Shown here: positions 1 to 7,832 of the stretch, piece by piece | Numbering within the stretch: the stretch's first letter is position 1 | Layout of the letters: each line of letters starts with the position of its first letter | Assembly: GCF_002154225.1 (NCBI RefSeq) | Contig: NZ_MTSE01000017.1 | Location: 1 to 64,000 of the forward strand | Direction: 5' to 3' | Length of the DNA: 64,000 bases | Origin: Hymenobacter crusticola | GTDB lineage: Bacteria > Bacteroidota > Bacteroidia > Cytophagales > Hymenobacteraceae | Translations under genes and position numbers: made by a program | The notes under the pieces: generated by a model | Told to the model about the DNA's origin: nothing | Seen by the model: only the letters and a program-made list of their open reading frames with translations | Databases searched by the model: none

Positions 1-170
1 AGAGCCAAAACAATCCCCTCATCGACTGGACGGGGGATGTGACGGACCTCGAAGGTGCGAAAGGCGGCAAAGTCTCTGATGGGTTGTACTACTACCAAGC
101 GGAGGTGGAGTTTGCCGACCTAAACGGCACCAAAAAAACCTTCAAAGGCTGGGTGCAACTCAACCGGTAA
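1..170 (+). CDS. C-terminal end of a secreted protein with a gliding-motility-type (T9SS type B) sorting domain (partial)
   Basis: The reading frame is open from position 3 and ends at TAA 168-170, giving 55 residues. The tail contains the VSDGLYYY and FKGWVQLNR segments, which resemble the end of the gliding motility-associated C-terminal domain (CHU_C family). In Bacteroidota that domain directs export and surface attachment through the type IX secretion system. The main body of the protein lies outside the window, so its function cannot be told. A degenerate repeat and a strong hairpin follow the stop codon. Confidence 0.75.
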   Translation, partial: SQNNPLIDWTGDVTDLEGAKGGKVSDGLYYYQAEVEFADLNGTKKTFKGWVQLNR

Positions 171-173
171 GCT

Positions 174-212
174 GGACCGCGAATTCGGCGGATTACGCAG
201 ATTTTGCGGACG
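174..212. repeat. Degenerate intergenic repeat (GGATTA/AGATTTTG type)
   Basis: This stretch starts four bases after the preceding stop codon. It aligns with the left arm of the repeat at 7081-7126, sharing GGACC, then TCG.CGGATTA, then AGATTTTG.GGACG, with an internal gap of about 11 bases. A related sequence in the opposite orientation lies beyond the hairpin at about 301-370, where AAATCCGTGGTTC reads on the reverse strand as GAACCACGGATTT. It therefore looks like a decayed copy of the same nested inverted repeat. Confidence 0.5.
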
Positions 213-250
213 TTCAGCTTGCGGGAGCTCGATTATCAGTTAGCTAGGTT

Positions 251-300
251 ATCGGCAAAAGAAAAAGGCGCACTCCTATGCGCCTTTTTCTTTTGCCGAT
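251..300. terminator. Bidirectional hairpin terminator
   Basis: A perfect 22-bp stem (251-272 with 279-300) encloses a 6-base loop. The arms carry an A-rich and a T-rich stretch, so the structure can terminate transcription from either side. It lies between the upstream type-B-sorted gene and fabD. Confidence 0.85.
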
Positions 301-369
301 AGATTGCGCAGATTGCGCCACTTTTCGCGTAAGTCGTCGAAATCGTTTACCAAATCCGTGGTTCAGACA

Positions 370-1257
370 ATGAAAGCAGTTATTTTTCCTGGCCAGGGTA
401 GCCAGTTTAGCGGCATGGGCCGCGACTTGTATGAGCAGCAACCCGCCGCTCGCCAACTCATGGATCAGGCCAACGACATCCTAGGTTTCCGCCTGACCGA
501 CATAATGTTCACCGGCTCCGACGAAGATTTGCGTCAGACGAACGTTACCCAACCCGCCATTTTCCTGCACTCAGTAGCGCTGGCCGCCAGCCTGCCCGAC
601 TTAGCGCCGGCTATGGTAGCGGGTCACTCATTGGGCGAGTTCTCGGCGCTGGTGGCAGCGAAGGTGCTTAAGTTTGAAGATGCCTTACAACTGGTAGCCC
701 AGCGCGCCCAAGCCATGCAAGCTGCCTGCGAGGAACAGCCCGGCACAATGGCCGCCATCCTAGGTCTGGACGACGATACGGTGGTGCGCATCTGTCAGGA
801 AATCAGCGAGGCCGGCAATGTGGTAGTGGCCGCCAACTTCAACTGCCCTGGCCAACTAGTAGTCTCTGGCAGCCAGCGCGGAATTGAAATTGCCTGCGAA
901 CAGCTGAAAGCTGCGGGTGCCAAGCGCGCGTTGCCGCTCAGCGTGGGCGGCGCTTTTCACTCGCCCCTGATGCAGTCGGCTGAGGCCGCCCTCGCACGTG
1001 CCATCGAGCAGACGCCCTTCGTCGCTGGCATTTGCCCCATTTACCAGAACGTGGACGCTGCCCCACACCGTGACCCCGACGAAATTCGCCAGAACCTAGT
1101 GCGTCAACTCACTGCCCCCGTACGCTGGACCCAATCGGTGCAAAACATGGCCGCCGATGGCGCTACCGAATTCGTGGAATGTGGACCGGGCAAGGTGTTG
1201 CAAGGCTTAGTAAAGAAGATTGTGCCAGCCGTAGCCGTTAGCTCAGCAGCGGTATAG
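370..1257 (+). CDS. fabD: Malonyl-CoA:ACP transacylase
   Basis: This enzyme moves malonyl groups from CoA to acyl carrier protein, supplying the elongation substrate for type II fatty acid synthesis in the cytoplasm. The 295-residue product has the usual family length. It begins MKAVIFPGQGSQ, the typical N terminus. It has the nucleophile elbow GHSLGE with Ser87 and the catalytic histidine in GGAFHS (His197). A longer in-frame ORF starts at 304, but its extra 22 residues are translated repeat sequence, so ATG 370 is chosen. The gene stands alone, between a hairpin terminator upstream and another downstream. No other fab genes are adjacent. Confidence 0.95.
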   Translation: MKAVIFPGQGSQFSGMGRDLYEQQPAARQLMDQANDILGFRLTDIMFTGSDEDLRQTNVTQPAIFLHSVALAASLPDLAPAMVAGHSLGEFSALVAAKVLKFEDALQLVAQRAQAMQAACEEQPGTMAAILGLDDDTVVRICQEISEAGNVVVAANFNCPGQLVVSGSQRGIEIACEQLKAAGAKRALPLSVGGAFHSPLMQSAEAALARAIEQTPFVAGICPIYQNVDAAPHRDPDEIRQNLVRQLTAPVRWTQSVQNMAADGATEFVECGPGKVLQGLVKKIVPAVAVSSAAV

Positions 1258-1280
1258 GCTAAGCTTTCTTAAGGTCAGCA

Positions 1281-1321
1281 AAAGCCCCGGCCACTGAAAA
1301 TACAGTGAGCCGGGGCCTTTT
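1281..1321 (+). terminator. Hairpin terminator after fabD
   Basis: A GC-rich imperfect stem (AAAGCCCCGG with CCGGGGCCTTTT, extended by CACTG/CAGTG) ends in a T run 24 bases after the fabD stop codon. Confidence 0.75.
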
Positions 1322-1351
1322 ATTGTGCAGTAACGTACCAAAAACTTGTTG

Positions 1352-1380
1352 GAAAGAAGCCTCAGTACGAGGCTTCTTTC
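1352..1380 (-). terminator. Hairpin terminator for the esterase gene
   Basis: A perfect 12-bp stem (1352-1363 with 1369-1380) has a 5-base loop. It lies 8 bases beyond the end of the minus-strand esterase gene. Confidence 0.7.
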
Positions 1381-1388
1381 TTGTTGCG

Positions 1389-3833
1389 TTACTGAATAAC
1401 TACGCGCTGGGTTTTGGTGGTATCCCCTTTAAAACGAATGATATAAACACCCGGCTTTAGCTTATCGCTCGGAATGCTCAGCGTGGTTTGCTTGCCTACG
1501 CTTACCTGCGACAAAGTTCTGCCTACTACATCTACCACATCGATGCTTCTCACATTGAGCTGGTTAGGACCTAGGTTGATGTTGATCTTGTCTTTGGCAG
1601 GATTCGGGTAAACTTCTATGCCGGTGTTGGCCAACGCATTTGTGTTGCCTGTAACCGTGCCGCAAGTAGTGGGAGCACCTAGGCCGCTAATGGAAGCCAA
1701 AGAGGTAGCAGCTACCATTTTGTCTAGCTTCGTGCCGCCACCCGCATTGTAGGCAACGGTCAGCGTGTGCGATCCTGCGGTAAGGGGAGCCTCTTTTAAC
1801 TTGATCCAGCCCCAGCCACTGCCAGTATTCACTTCTTTTATGCTGACATCATCAATGTAGTACGTGTTAGCTACCTTGGCCATATCGAACAAGAAGGTAG
1901 TAGTAGTAATGTTCGCCGTTATCGTCCAGGAAACTTGCTGCCATTCAGTACCAATGGTTTGGTCTGGCTGGAACTGAGAATTGCTAGTCCCGGTAGAAAT
2001 CCTGATAGATCCGTTTGGCGCAAGGGCTTTGACCCAGTAAGAAATCACATATTGCTTGCCAATGGTAGTCGGAATCCCTGCACTCGACACTTGTACTCTC
2101 CAATAGTCGGTTTGTGCGGTAGCGTTTACCGCTTTCATGGCACGGCTCCCGCTATGAACTTCAGAAGGCACAGTAGTAGCAGTGACGGCAGCCCCTCCGT
2201 TAAGAACGCTCCATCCCGTTAACGTATTCCCAGTTCCAACTTCAAACCCACCGTTCGTTACCAACTCGCTCGTTACACTCTGGAAATCACCGTTGTCGAT
2301 CTTTAACCAGTAGCCATAATCTTCCCCAACGGGGACATTTTGCCTGGCAACAAAATTATAATTGGCGGTACTGTCAACCGAGAATGGCATCACTAGGTAA
2401 GCAGATGCATCAGTGGGTGGCGCTGTCGGGCTGCTCAAACCGCTTTTCACCTTCACATACTTCCCGTTAGAAGCTTCCGGGTCCGTCACTACATCCCAGC
2501 TCGAACCTACCGCGGCGCATTCGGCTTCCAGCCAGGTTCTTTTGCCAAGGGGCTCCGCTGGTAACACGGGGTTATTGGTGCCCCACCACTTAAACCAGCG
2601 CTGGTAATACAACCCAGCATAAGGGTTTACGGTAATGTTGGTGTTAACGCTGGTGTTGCCTAGCAGGAACTTGTCGACGAAAGCTTCCATGGCCGGCTGC
2701 TGGGTAGCAGGTACGGCACAGTGGTTGTGGCCGCCATCAATGTAGAAGCCGAACCGGTCGCCGATGCCGAAGGTCTTCCATACTTCGTGCGCAGCCCGCG
2801 CCGACACATACGCGGAGGGGTTAGCGAGCCACTCGAAATCCGTATTGCCCGTTACGAGCAGGGCGCGGGGCGCAATCATGGCCATCAGCTCGTGGTGGTC
2901 TTCCGGCAGTTTAGCCACGTTCGCTTCGGAAAACCGCTTCATGTCATCCTTGAACCAGCGGTAGTCCGTAGCACCTAGCTTCTCGACGGCACCTAGGGTC
3001 TCGGAAACGCGCCAAGCCGGCGCGCCGCCCCCGCCTGATTCTTGCGCGATGGTCAGCGCGATGCGCTCATCCATGGCACCGGAAAATAAGGCCATTTTGC
3101 CGGCGTACGAGCAACCGGTCACGCCGATGTGCTTCAGGTCGATAGGCAAGCTCGCTTGTACCAGCTCCAAGCCATCAATAAGGCGGCTCACGCCCCAAGA
3201 CCAGGCTGCGTACTGGCCTGAGTTCTCTAAGTTCTGATCCGGGTACAGCTGGAAGTAAGGGTCAGTCAGCTGCGGATTGCCGTAGGTCGTGACATTGTTA
3301 TGATTATACTGGATGCGGGCAATGTTGCGACTGGTGAAAACCCCGGCCGGTACGCTCCCCGACAAGCTATTCATGCCGATAATGGCTGGGAAAGGGCCAG
3401 GGCCCGTTGGTAGGCTTACGGGGGAAGTCAGCGTAATCGTTTTGCCATTTACTGTCACATTCACGGTGAGTGTACCATTGCCGGTGCCCGTGCCGGGAGC
3501 ATAGCTAGCCGTGATGGTTTCGGGGCGGTTAGGCCGGCGGCCTATTTCGTAGTTCTCAATCTCGGCTTTTATTTCGTTGCGTCGGCACTCCCAGTCGTTG
3601 AAGCTCGTGGAGCGCCCGCGGCCATCCGACCACATAAATGGGTCAGTTAAAGGTTGAATAGCAGGTAATTGGTCGAAGCTAGGAAGCGGCGGCGCGGTGC
3701 AGCTTCCTCCTGTGTTCTCAACTGTGTACACCAAAGGAGGCGCTTGCGCTAACACGTTTAAGCAACTAAAACTCAGAAGCAACGCTAGCAGCGTTGATAA
3801 TTTACTTGTGGGAAAGGAGAACATTGTTTTCAT
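1389..3833 (-). CDS. Secreted glucuronoyl-esterase-like (CE15-type) enzyme with carbohydrate-binding region and T9SS sorting domain
   Basis: Family CE15 enzymes cut ester bonds between glucuronic acid side chains of xylan and lignin alcohols. The 814-residue product starts with a signal peptide (about residues 1-30, ending LAQ). An alpha/beta hydrolase core follows at about 60-390. It has the nucleophile motif GCSYAGK (Ser242), an acidic residue in QESGGGG (Glu265) and the histidine segment DGGHNHC (His369/371). Residues 425-720 look like carbohydrate-binding modules, including a CBM4/9-like part that begins NGGFEVG. The last 80 residues form a Por-type C-terminal domain (YPNPAKD) for type IX secretion. 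The enzyme should act outside the cell on plant glucuronoxylan. Two LacI-type operator candidates lie upstream, suggesting sugar-responsive control. CE15 assignment is from motifs; another related esterase activity is possible. Confidence 0.82.
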   Translation of the reverse strand: MKTMFSFPTSKLSTLLALLLSFSCLNVLAQAPPLVYTVENTGGSCTAPPLPSFDQLPAIQPLTDPFMWSDGRGRSTSFNDWECRRNEIKAEIENYEIGRRPNRPETITASYAPGTGTGNGTLTVNVTVNGKTITLTSPVSLPTGPGPFPAIIGMNSLSGSVPAGVFTSRNIARIQYNHNNVTTYGNPQLTDPYFQLYPDQNLENSGQYAAWSWGVSRLIDGLELVQASLPIDLKHIGVTGCSYAGKMALFSGAMDERIALTIAQESGGGGAPAWRVSETLGAVEKLGATDYRWFKDDMKRFSEANVAKLPEDHHELMAMIAPRALLVTGNTDFEWLANPSAYVSARAAHEVWKTFGIGDRFGFYIDGGHNHCAVPATQQPAMEAFVDKFLLGNTSVNTNITVNPYAGLYYQRWFKWWGTNNPVLPAEPLGKRTWLEAECAAVGSSWDVVTDPEASNGKYVKVKSGLSSPTAPPTDASAYLVMPFSVDSTANYNFVARQNVPVGEDYGYWLKIDNGDFQSVTSELVTNGGFEVGTGNTLTGWSVLNGGAAVTATTVPSEVHSGSRAMKAVNATAQTDYWRVQVSSAGIPTTIGKQYVISYWVKALAPNGSIRISTGTSNSQFQPDQTIGTEWQQVSWTITANITTTTFLFDMAKVANTYYIDDVSIKEVNTGSGWGWIKLKEAPLTAGSHTLTVAYNAGGGTKLDKMVAATSLASISGLGAPTTCGTVTGNTNALANTGIEVYPNPAKDKININLGPNQLNVRSIDVVDVVGRTLSQVSVGKQTTLSIPSDKLKPGVYIIRFKGDTTKTQRVVIQ

Positions 3834-3960
3834 AATGGGTTAGTTTGGTTGTGGGAAGGGTAGTAGGTCAAGCGTGCATTTTCATAGGCAGGATTTTGTC
3901 AGGTGAGGGGTAAAGAAAAACATGGGCGAACGTTACAAGGGAGTAGTAGCTGAAAGGATT

Positions 3961-3976
3961 TCGCAAACGTTTCCGA
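3961..3976. promoter_or_regulatory. LacI-family operator candidate (CG-centred palindrome)
   Basis: TCGCAAACGTTTCCGA pairs with itself in 7 of 8 symmetric positions around a central CG, the hallmark of LacI/PurR-type operators. It lies about 130 bases upstream of the esterase start codon on the minus strand. No regulator gene is in the window. Confidence 0.5.
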
Positions 3977-4129
3977 TGAAAATGCAATTGCAGAAGTTTC
4001 GACTACAGAGAAGGTACATATGGCCTTGGAGCCCCTTGGTAAGCATAGAGCGCCATTTACTATGGAAGATAGTAGGCGTCAAGAGCGGATCTAGCCGTCT
4101 TCCTCAGGAGAGGCAAATGAAAGGATCGG

Positions 4130-4149
4130 AATCGTTCCCGGAAACGATT
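4130..4149. promoter_or_regulatory. Second LacI-family operator candidate
   Basis: AATCGTTCCCGGAAACGATT is symmetric at 9 of 10 position pairs around a CG centre. It lies about 300 bases upstream of the esterase start. Two such palindromes in one control region would fit binding by a looping or cooperative repressor/activator of the LacI family. Confidence 0.55.
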
Positions 4150-4458
4150 GTATACAAAGCGATGATAAAATATTATTCTTCTTATTCCGTTGGAGCTTCG
4201 ACAATATTTGACGGCGTCTATACTGCTGTGCTATTTCATTGGAAACAGAATTGTCCTATTCTCTAGCCATCCAAATAGTAACTAGCACGCAGCCAGCTAG
4301 TAATCATCAATTGTTTGGAAGGCTGCAAACCTAGGCCTACCTAGAAGAGAAGGAGATCCGAGAGGAGCAAGTTTTAAAGTAGCAGCAGGAGGCAGCTGAT
4401 TAGGCATGCAAGTTCCTGCTAACTTACCAGCCGAGTTAATTCTGTTGATGCGCTACTC

Positions 4459-4983
4459 TTATTTGCTGACGCGTGTCACGGGCAACTTATCCGCACACGC
4501 TTCTAGTAATTCGGCTACTGTGCGGCCTAGCTCAGGATGCACCACATCCGCTGCTATTTCGGTCAGCGGCACTAGCGCAAAGCGGCGTTCTGGTAGACGT
4601 GGGTGCGGCACTTGCAGCCTAGGGGTATCCAACACGACCGCGCCATACAGCAGAATATCGACGTCGAGGGTACGAGCGCCCCAGCGCACAAGACGCTCAC
4701 GCCCAGCTAGCTGCTCCACCTGCTGACAAGCATCTAGCAGCGCCGCAGGAGCTAGGTGCGTTTCGAGGCGTATGGCTTGGTTCAGGAACGCAGGCTGCTC
4801 TTCCAAACCCCAAGCGGCCGTTTCATACAGACCCGACTGCGCCGTGACGCGCCCAGCCACTACCTGTAGTCGCTCGACAGCCGTGCGGAGCGTAGCAATC
4901 CGGTCGCCTAAATTGCTGCCTAGTAGTAAGTAAGCGGTTAGTTCGGATGAGGCCAAGAGCGTAGTAAAGTATGAGACGTACAA
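4459..4983 (-). CDS. folK: 2-amino-4-hydroxy-6-hydroxymethyldihydropteridine pyrophosphokinase
   Basis: HPPK transfers pyrophosphate from ATP to the pterin alcohol in folate synthesis. The protein (up to 174 residues) contains the start-of-fold segment YLLLGSNLGDR, the central RWGARTLDVDILLYG motif with its metal-binding Asp pair, and VPHPRLPERRFALVPL, all diagnostic for the family. There is no ATG in the right place. The longest frame begins at TTG 4983 and a second TTG lies nine codons further in, so the true start is uncertain. The alpha/beta hydrolase gene lies just upstream on the same strand, its stop 51 bases away. Confidence 0.92.
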   Translation of the reverse strand: MYVSYFTTLLASSELTAYLLLGSNLGDRIATLRTAVERLQVVAGRVTAQSGLYETAAWGLEEQPAFLNQAIRLETHLAPAALLDACQQVEQLAGRERLVRWGARTLDVDILLYGAVVLDTPRLQVPHPRLPERRFALVPLTEIAADVVHPELGRTVAELLEACADKLPVTRVSK

Positions 4984-5034
4984 GTGCCGTTGATGCCTGC
5001 CGCTTAGGCTTCCTGAATAATAGGCTGGCAGAAG

Positions 5035-5904
5035 CTACCCTAGGTTATTGAAAAAGAGAATCGTACGGTCGGCTATTTCCTGCGCATGTACGGGTAGTGT
5101 GTGGTGCGGCCACGGATGGCTGCCGCCGAAGGAGTGGTTGACGCCGGGTTGGATTACTAACTCCGCGTCGGGTTTCCAGCCTTTCAAGTCGTGAGCCATT
5201 TGGAGGGGCAAGGTTTCATCCTGGTCGCCGTGAATGATGAGCAGGGGCTGGCGCAGCTTGGTGCGCACATTTACTGGAATATCAAGCCGCTCGCGGTTCG
5301 CCTGAAAATTCTCGACTAGCTGATAGTAAAGTGGCATGCGCTGACCAGTGCGGCCATTCTCAATGTACTGCACACCGTTGGCTTGCCACTGGCGCATTAC
5401 TTCGGCAGGCCAGCGCTGGTCGTAGTCGCTCATGGGGGCCCAACCAGCTACGGCCGTTACGCGGGCATCTTCAGCGGCTTTCAGCAAGACCAAGCCACCC
5501 CCGCGACTATGACCAATCAGCAACAAGCGACCTAGGTCGAGTTCGGTGGCGGGCAGGGGCGTGGCGCCAGGCTGGTGCAGAGCGTCGAGCAAGGTACCTA
5601 GGTCGTCGAGCTCGATAGAGAAGTTATTGTGTCCGAAGGCTTCCATGTCCTCCAAGTCGCCGGTGCCGCCGGGCACGACGCCATTATGCGACAAATTGAG
5701 TTTCACGAAAACAAAGCCACGCTCGGCAAAGTAGTCGGCCAGCACGTTGAAATGGCCCCAATCTTTGAACCCTTTAAACCCGTGCACAAATACCACAACG
5801 GCTTTGGGTTGTCCATTCGCTACGTAATGCGCATCGGCTGCGAACGGACGGGGATGGGCTGGGTTGGTAAGCAAGAACTCAACGGTAGTAAGCGGGGCAG
5901 GCAT
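5035..5904 (-). CDS. Alpha/beta hydrolase (dienelactone hydrolase / serine aminopeptidase-like)
   Basis: A 289-residue cytoplasmic-looking hydrolase without a signal peptide. The oxyanion-hole segment is VFVHGFKGFKDWG (about 39-51). The nucleophile elbow is GHSRGG with Ser133, the acid is in HGDQDE (Asp229) and the histidine is in VNHSFGG (His257), so the triad is complete. The substrate cannot be told from sequence; relatives hydrolyse small esters or acyl-peptide bonds. It is followed on the same strand by folK after 51 bases and may be co-transcribed with it, although the functions are not obviously linked. Confidence 0.85.
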   Translation of the reverse strand: MPAPLTTVEFLLTNPAHPRPFAADAHYVANGQPKAVVVFVHGFKGFKDWGHFNVLADYFAERGFVFVKLNLSHNGVVPGGTGDLEDMEAFGHNNFSIELDDLGTLLDALHQPGATPLPATELDLGRLLLIGHSRGGGLVLLKAAEDARVTAVAGWAPMSDYDQRWPAEVMRQWQANGVQYIENGRTGQRMPLYYQLVENFQANRERLDIPVNVRTKLRQPLLIIHGDQDETLPLQMAHDLKGWKPDAELVIQPGVNHSFGGSHPWPHHTLPVHAQEIADRTILFFNNLG

Positions 5905-6093
5905 ACGGAAAAGCTAGGTAAGAGAAGCAAAAGTAAGCAAGCAACTGGCCGATTGTAAGTACGCTAGGAATGCCGCCGCAACGAGCAAGTGCGTATTGCT
6001 GCAATATCCAAACTCTTCGCTAGGTTTACTGGTTAGGAAACCGCCCCACCTCGCCGTATCATTGCGGCGCCTTGAGTTGCTCAAGCTTTACGC

Positions 6094-7074
6094 ATGAAAA
6101 TTACCCTGGACGTTATTAAGGCCCCAATTGCGGCCGAAATGGAGGAATTTGAACACAAATTCCGCGCGTCCATGCAGAGTAGGATTTCCCTGCTCGACAA
6201 AATCATGAACTACATCGTAAAGCGCAAAGGCAAGCAGATCCGGCCGATGTTCGTGTTTTTCACGGCCAAAATCAGCGGTGCCGATACCTTGCCCGAGGCA
6301 ACGTTCCGCGGCGCTGCCCTCATCGAACTGCTGCACACGGCCACCCTCGTGCACGACGACGTGGTGGACGAATCCAACTACCGCCGCAGCTTTTTCTCCG
6401 TCAATGCGCTCTGGAAGAATAAGATTGCGGTACTCGTTGGGGATTATCTGCTGAGCAAAGGACTGCTGCTGAGCCTGGAAAACAACGATTTTGAGTTACT
6501 CAAAATCGTGTCGAATGCGGTGCGCGAATTGAGCGAGGGAGAACTGCTGCAAATTGAAAAAGCCCGCCGCCTCGACATCACGGAGGACGTGTACTTCGAG
6601 ATTATTCGTCAGAAAACGGCTTCGCTCATCGCTTCGTGCTGCGCCGTGGGGGCTGCCTCCACAGGTGCCGATCTAGAAACGATTGAACGCGCCCGGCTCT
6701 TCGGGGAAAAAGTAGGCATTGCTTTCCAGATCAAAGACGACCTGTTCGACTACGGCACCGATGAAATTGGCAAGCCTGTGGGCATCGACATCAAAGAGAA
6801 AAAGATGACGCTGCCGCTGATCTACGCCTTGCAGCAGGCTGATTGGCTTACCAAGCGTCGCGTCATCTTCAACGTGCAGAACAACGACGGCCGCAAAGAC
6901 CGGGTGCAGGCCGTTATTGACTTCGTGAAGCAATCCGGTGGCCTCGACTACGCGGTGCGCCGCATGGAGGAGTACCGCGACGAGGCCCTGCAACTGCTCT
7001 ACACCTTCCCCGCGTCGCCGGCTCGCGCTTCATTAGAGCAGCTGATTAACTATACCATCGAGCGGGAGAAGTAA
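6094..7074 (+). CDS. Polyprenyl (octaprenyl/heptaprenyl-type) diphosphate synthase
   Basis: A trans-prenyltransferase that condenses isopentenyl diphosphate units onto an allylic primer, most likely making the side chain of menaquinone. The 326-residue protein has the first Asp-rich motif DDVVD (88-92) and the second DDLFD (215-219). It also has the KGKQIRP substrate-binding segment near residue 45. These are the hallmarks of the IspA/IspB family, and the length fits long-chain synthases rather than farnesyl synthase. Chain length cannot be fixed by eye. The gene stands alone and is followed by a large nested inverted repeat with a terminator. Confidence 0.92.
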   Translation: MKITLDVIKAPIAAEMEEFEHKFRASMQSRISLLDKIMNYIVKRKGKQIRPMFVFFTAKISGADTLPEATFRGAALIELLHTATLVHDDVVDESNYRRSFFSVNALWKNKIAVLVGDYLLSKGLLLSLENNDFELLKIVSNAVRELSEGELLQIEKARRLDITEDVYFEIIRQKTASLIASCCAVGAASTGADLETIERARLFGEKVGIAFQIKDDLFDYGTDEIGKPVGIDIKEKKMTLPLIYALQQADWLTKRRVIFNVQNNDGRKDRVQAVIDFVKQSGGLDYAVRRMEEYRDEALQLLYTFPASPARASLEQLINYTIEREK

Positions 7075-7080
7075 TTCCGG

Positions 7081-7252
7081 GACCACGGACTCGACGGATT
7101 ATTCGGCTGCCACAGATTTTGTGGACGATTTCCTTGACACTGTTCGGAATGTATTACCAAAGCAAAGCGGCATCCTATCTTAGGATGCCGCTTTGCTTTA
7201 CTGGTTGTCCACAAAATCCGTGGCAGCCGAGTAGTCCGTCGAATCCGTGGTC
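7081..7252. repeat. Large nested inverted repeat flanking a terminator
   Basis: The 46-base arm 7081-7126 and the reverse complement of 7207-7252 match at 42 of 46 positions. The arms carry repeated GGATT-like units and enclose the perfect terminator stem at 7159-7199. The left arm begins 6 bases after the prenyl synthase stop codon and the right arm ends 6 bases before the stop of the next, convergent gene. Related, more decayed copies occur at 174-370 and perhaps after 33733. Confidence 0.85.
7159..7199. terminator. Bidirectional hairpin terminator between convergent genes
   Basis: A perfect 19-bp stem (7159-7177 with 7181-7199) has a 3-base loop, an A-rich left end and a T-rich right end. 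Confidence 0.85.
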
Positions 7253-7258
7253 TGGGAC

Positions 7259-7570
7259 CTAGGCTTCGGGCTCGGCTATTTGATAGCTCACTTTGTCGGC
7301 CGCTACTTCAGATACCTCGAACTTCACGCCGTCGAACGTGCTCTTCACGGTCAGGCTGTGGATCATGTCGCAGCCGGGGCACTTGATTTCTTCCGTTTCA
7401 TACTGATCGGTTTCGTCGAGCGCCGGAGCATCAGAATCCGGGGCAGGTACGCCAAGCAGATCGGTAAATACTTCGGTATGACACTGGTTACACTCAAACT
7501 TAAGGCCGACCGTGCGGCCTTGTAATTCTTCGAGCGGAGCTAGGGTATCGGTTTTTTGTTGAATCCACAT
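7259..7570 (-). CDS. Small protein with two CxxC pairs (zinc-ribbon-like), function unknown
   Basis: A 103-residue acidic protein that I do not recognise by name. Two cysteine pairs, CNQC (27-30) and CPGC (64-67), are spaced as in a zinc ribbon, with an acidic linker between them (about 42-60). There is no signal peptide or membrane segment, so it is probably cytoplasmic and metal-binding. It is convergent with the prenyl synthase gene, separated by the nested repeat. The two paired motifs and normal codon use make it a credible real gene. Confidence 0.7.
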   Translation of the reverse strand: MWIQQKTDTLAPLEELQGRTVGLKFECNQCHTEVFTDLLGVPAPDSDAPALDETDQYETEEIKCPGCDMIHSLTVKSTFDGVKFEVSEVAADKVSYQIAEPEA

Positions 7571-7832
7571 AAGCGGTAAAGGTTGGTTTTGGGAGAGTAG
7601 GCCGTATCGGTTGCGGGCTGCTTGCTGCTGGCCCGTTGGGGGTGTACGAACGAAACCTAGCTTTGTGTTGTGTTTTGAGGAAGAGAAAGGTCTAATGAGC
7701 TCTGGTTAGGCCGGAAATTTATAGGTAGCCTCGCCGGCTAGGCTCAAGCGCTTTGCCCGTTCGGCAACAGCCCTGTATTGATGGTGTCCAAGTCCCTGTA
7801 GTATCTTGAAGCTGCTCTAACACCTACCGCTT

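Larger units (their letters stand above)
3834..4458. other. Intergenic region between the divergent ends of the esterase and folK transcription units
   Basis: A 625-base stretch without a convincing gene. A 114-codon ORF on the plus strand (3922-4266) has no recognisable domain and overlaps both operator candidates, so I do not call it. The region holds two LacI-type palindromes, described separately, and is rich in CTAG. Confidence 0.5.

Noticed and set aside
3922..4266. 114-codon ORF upstream of the esterase gene
   Set aside because: No domain, mixed composition, and it covers both operator candidates; more likely control-region DNA.
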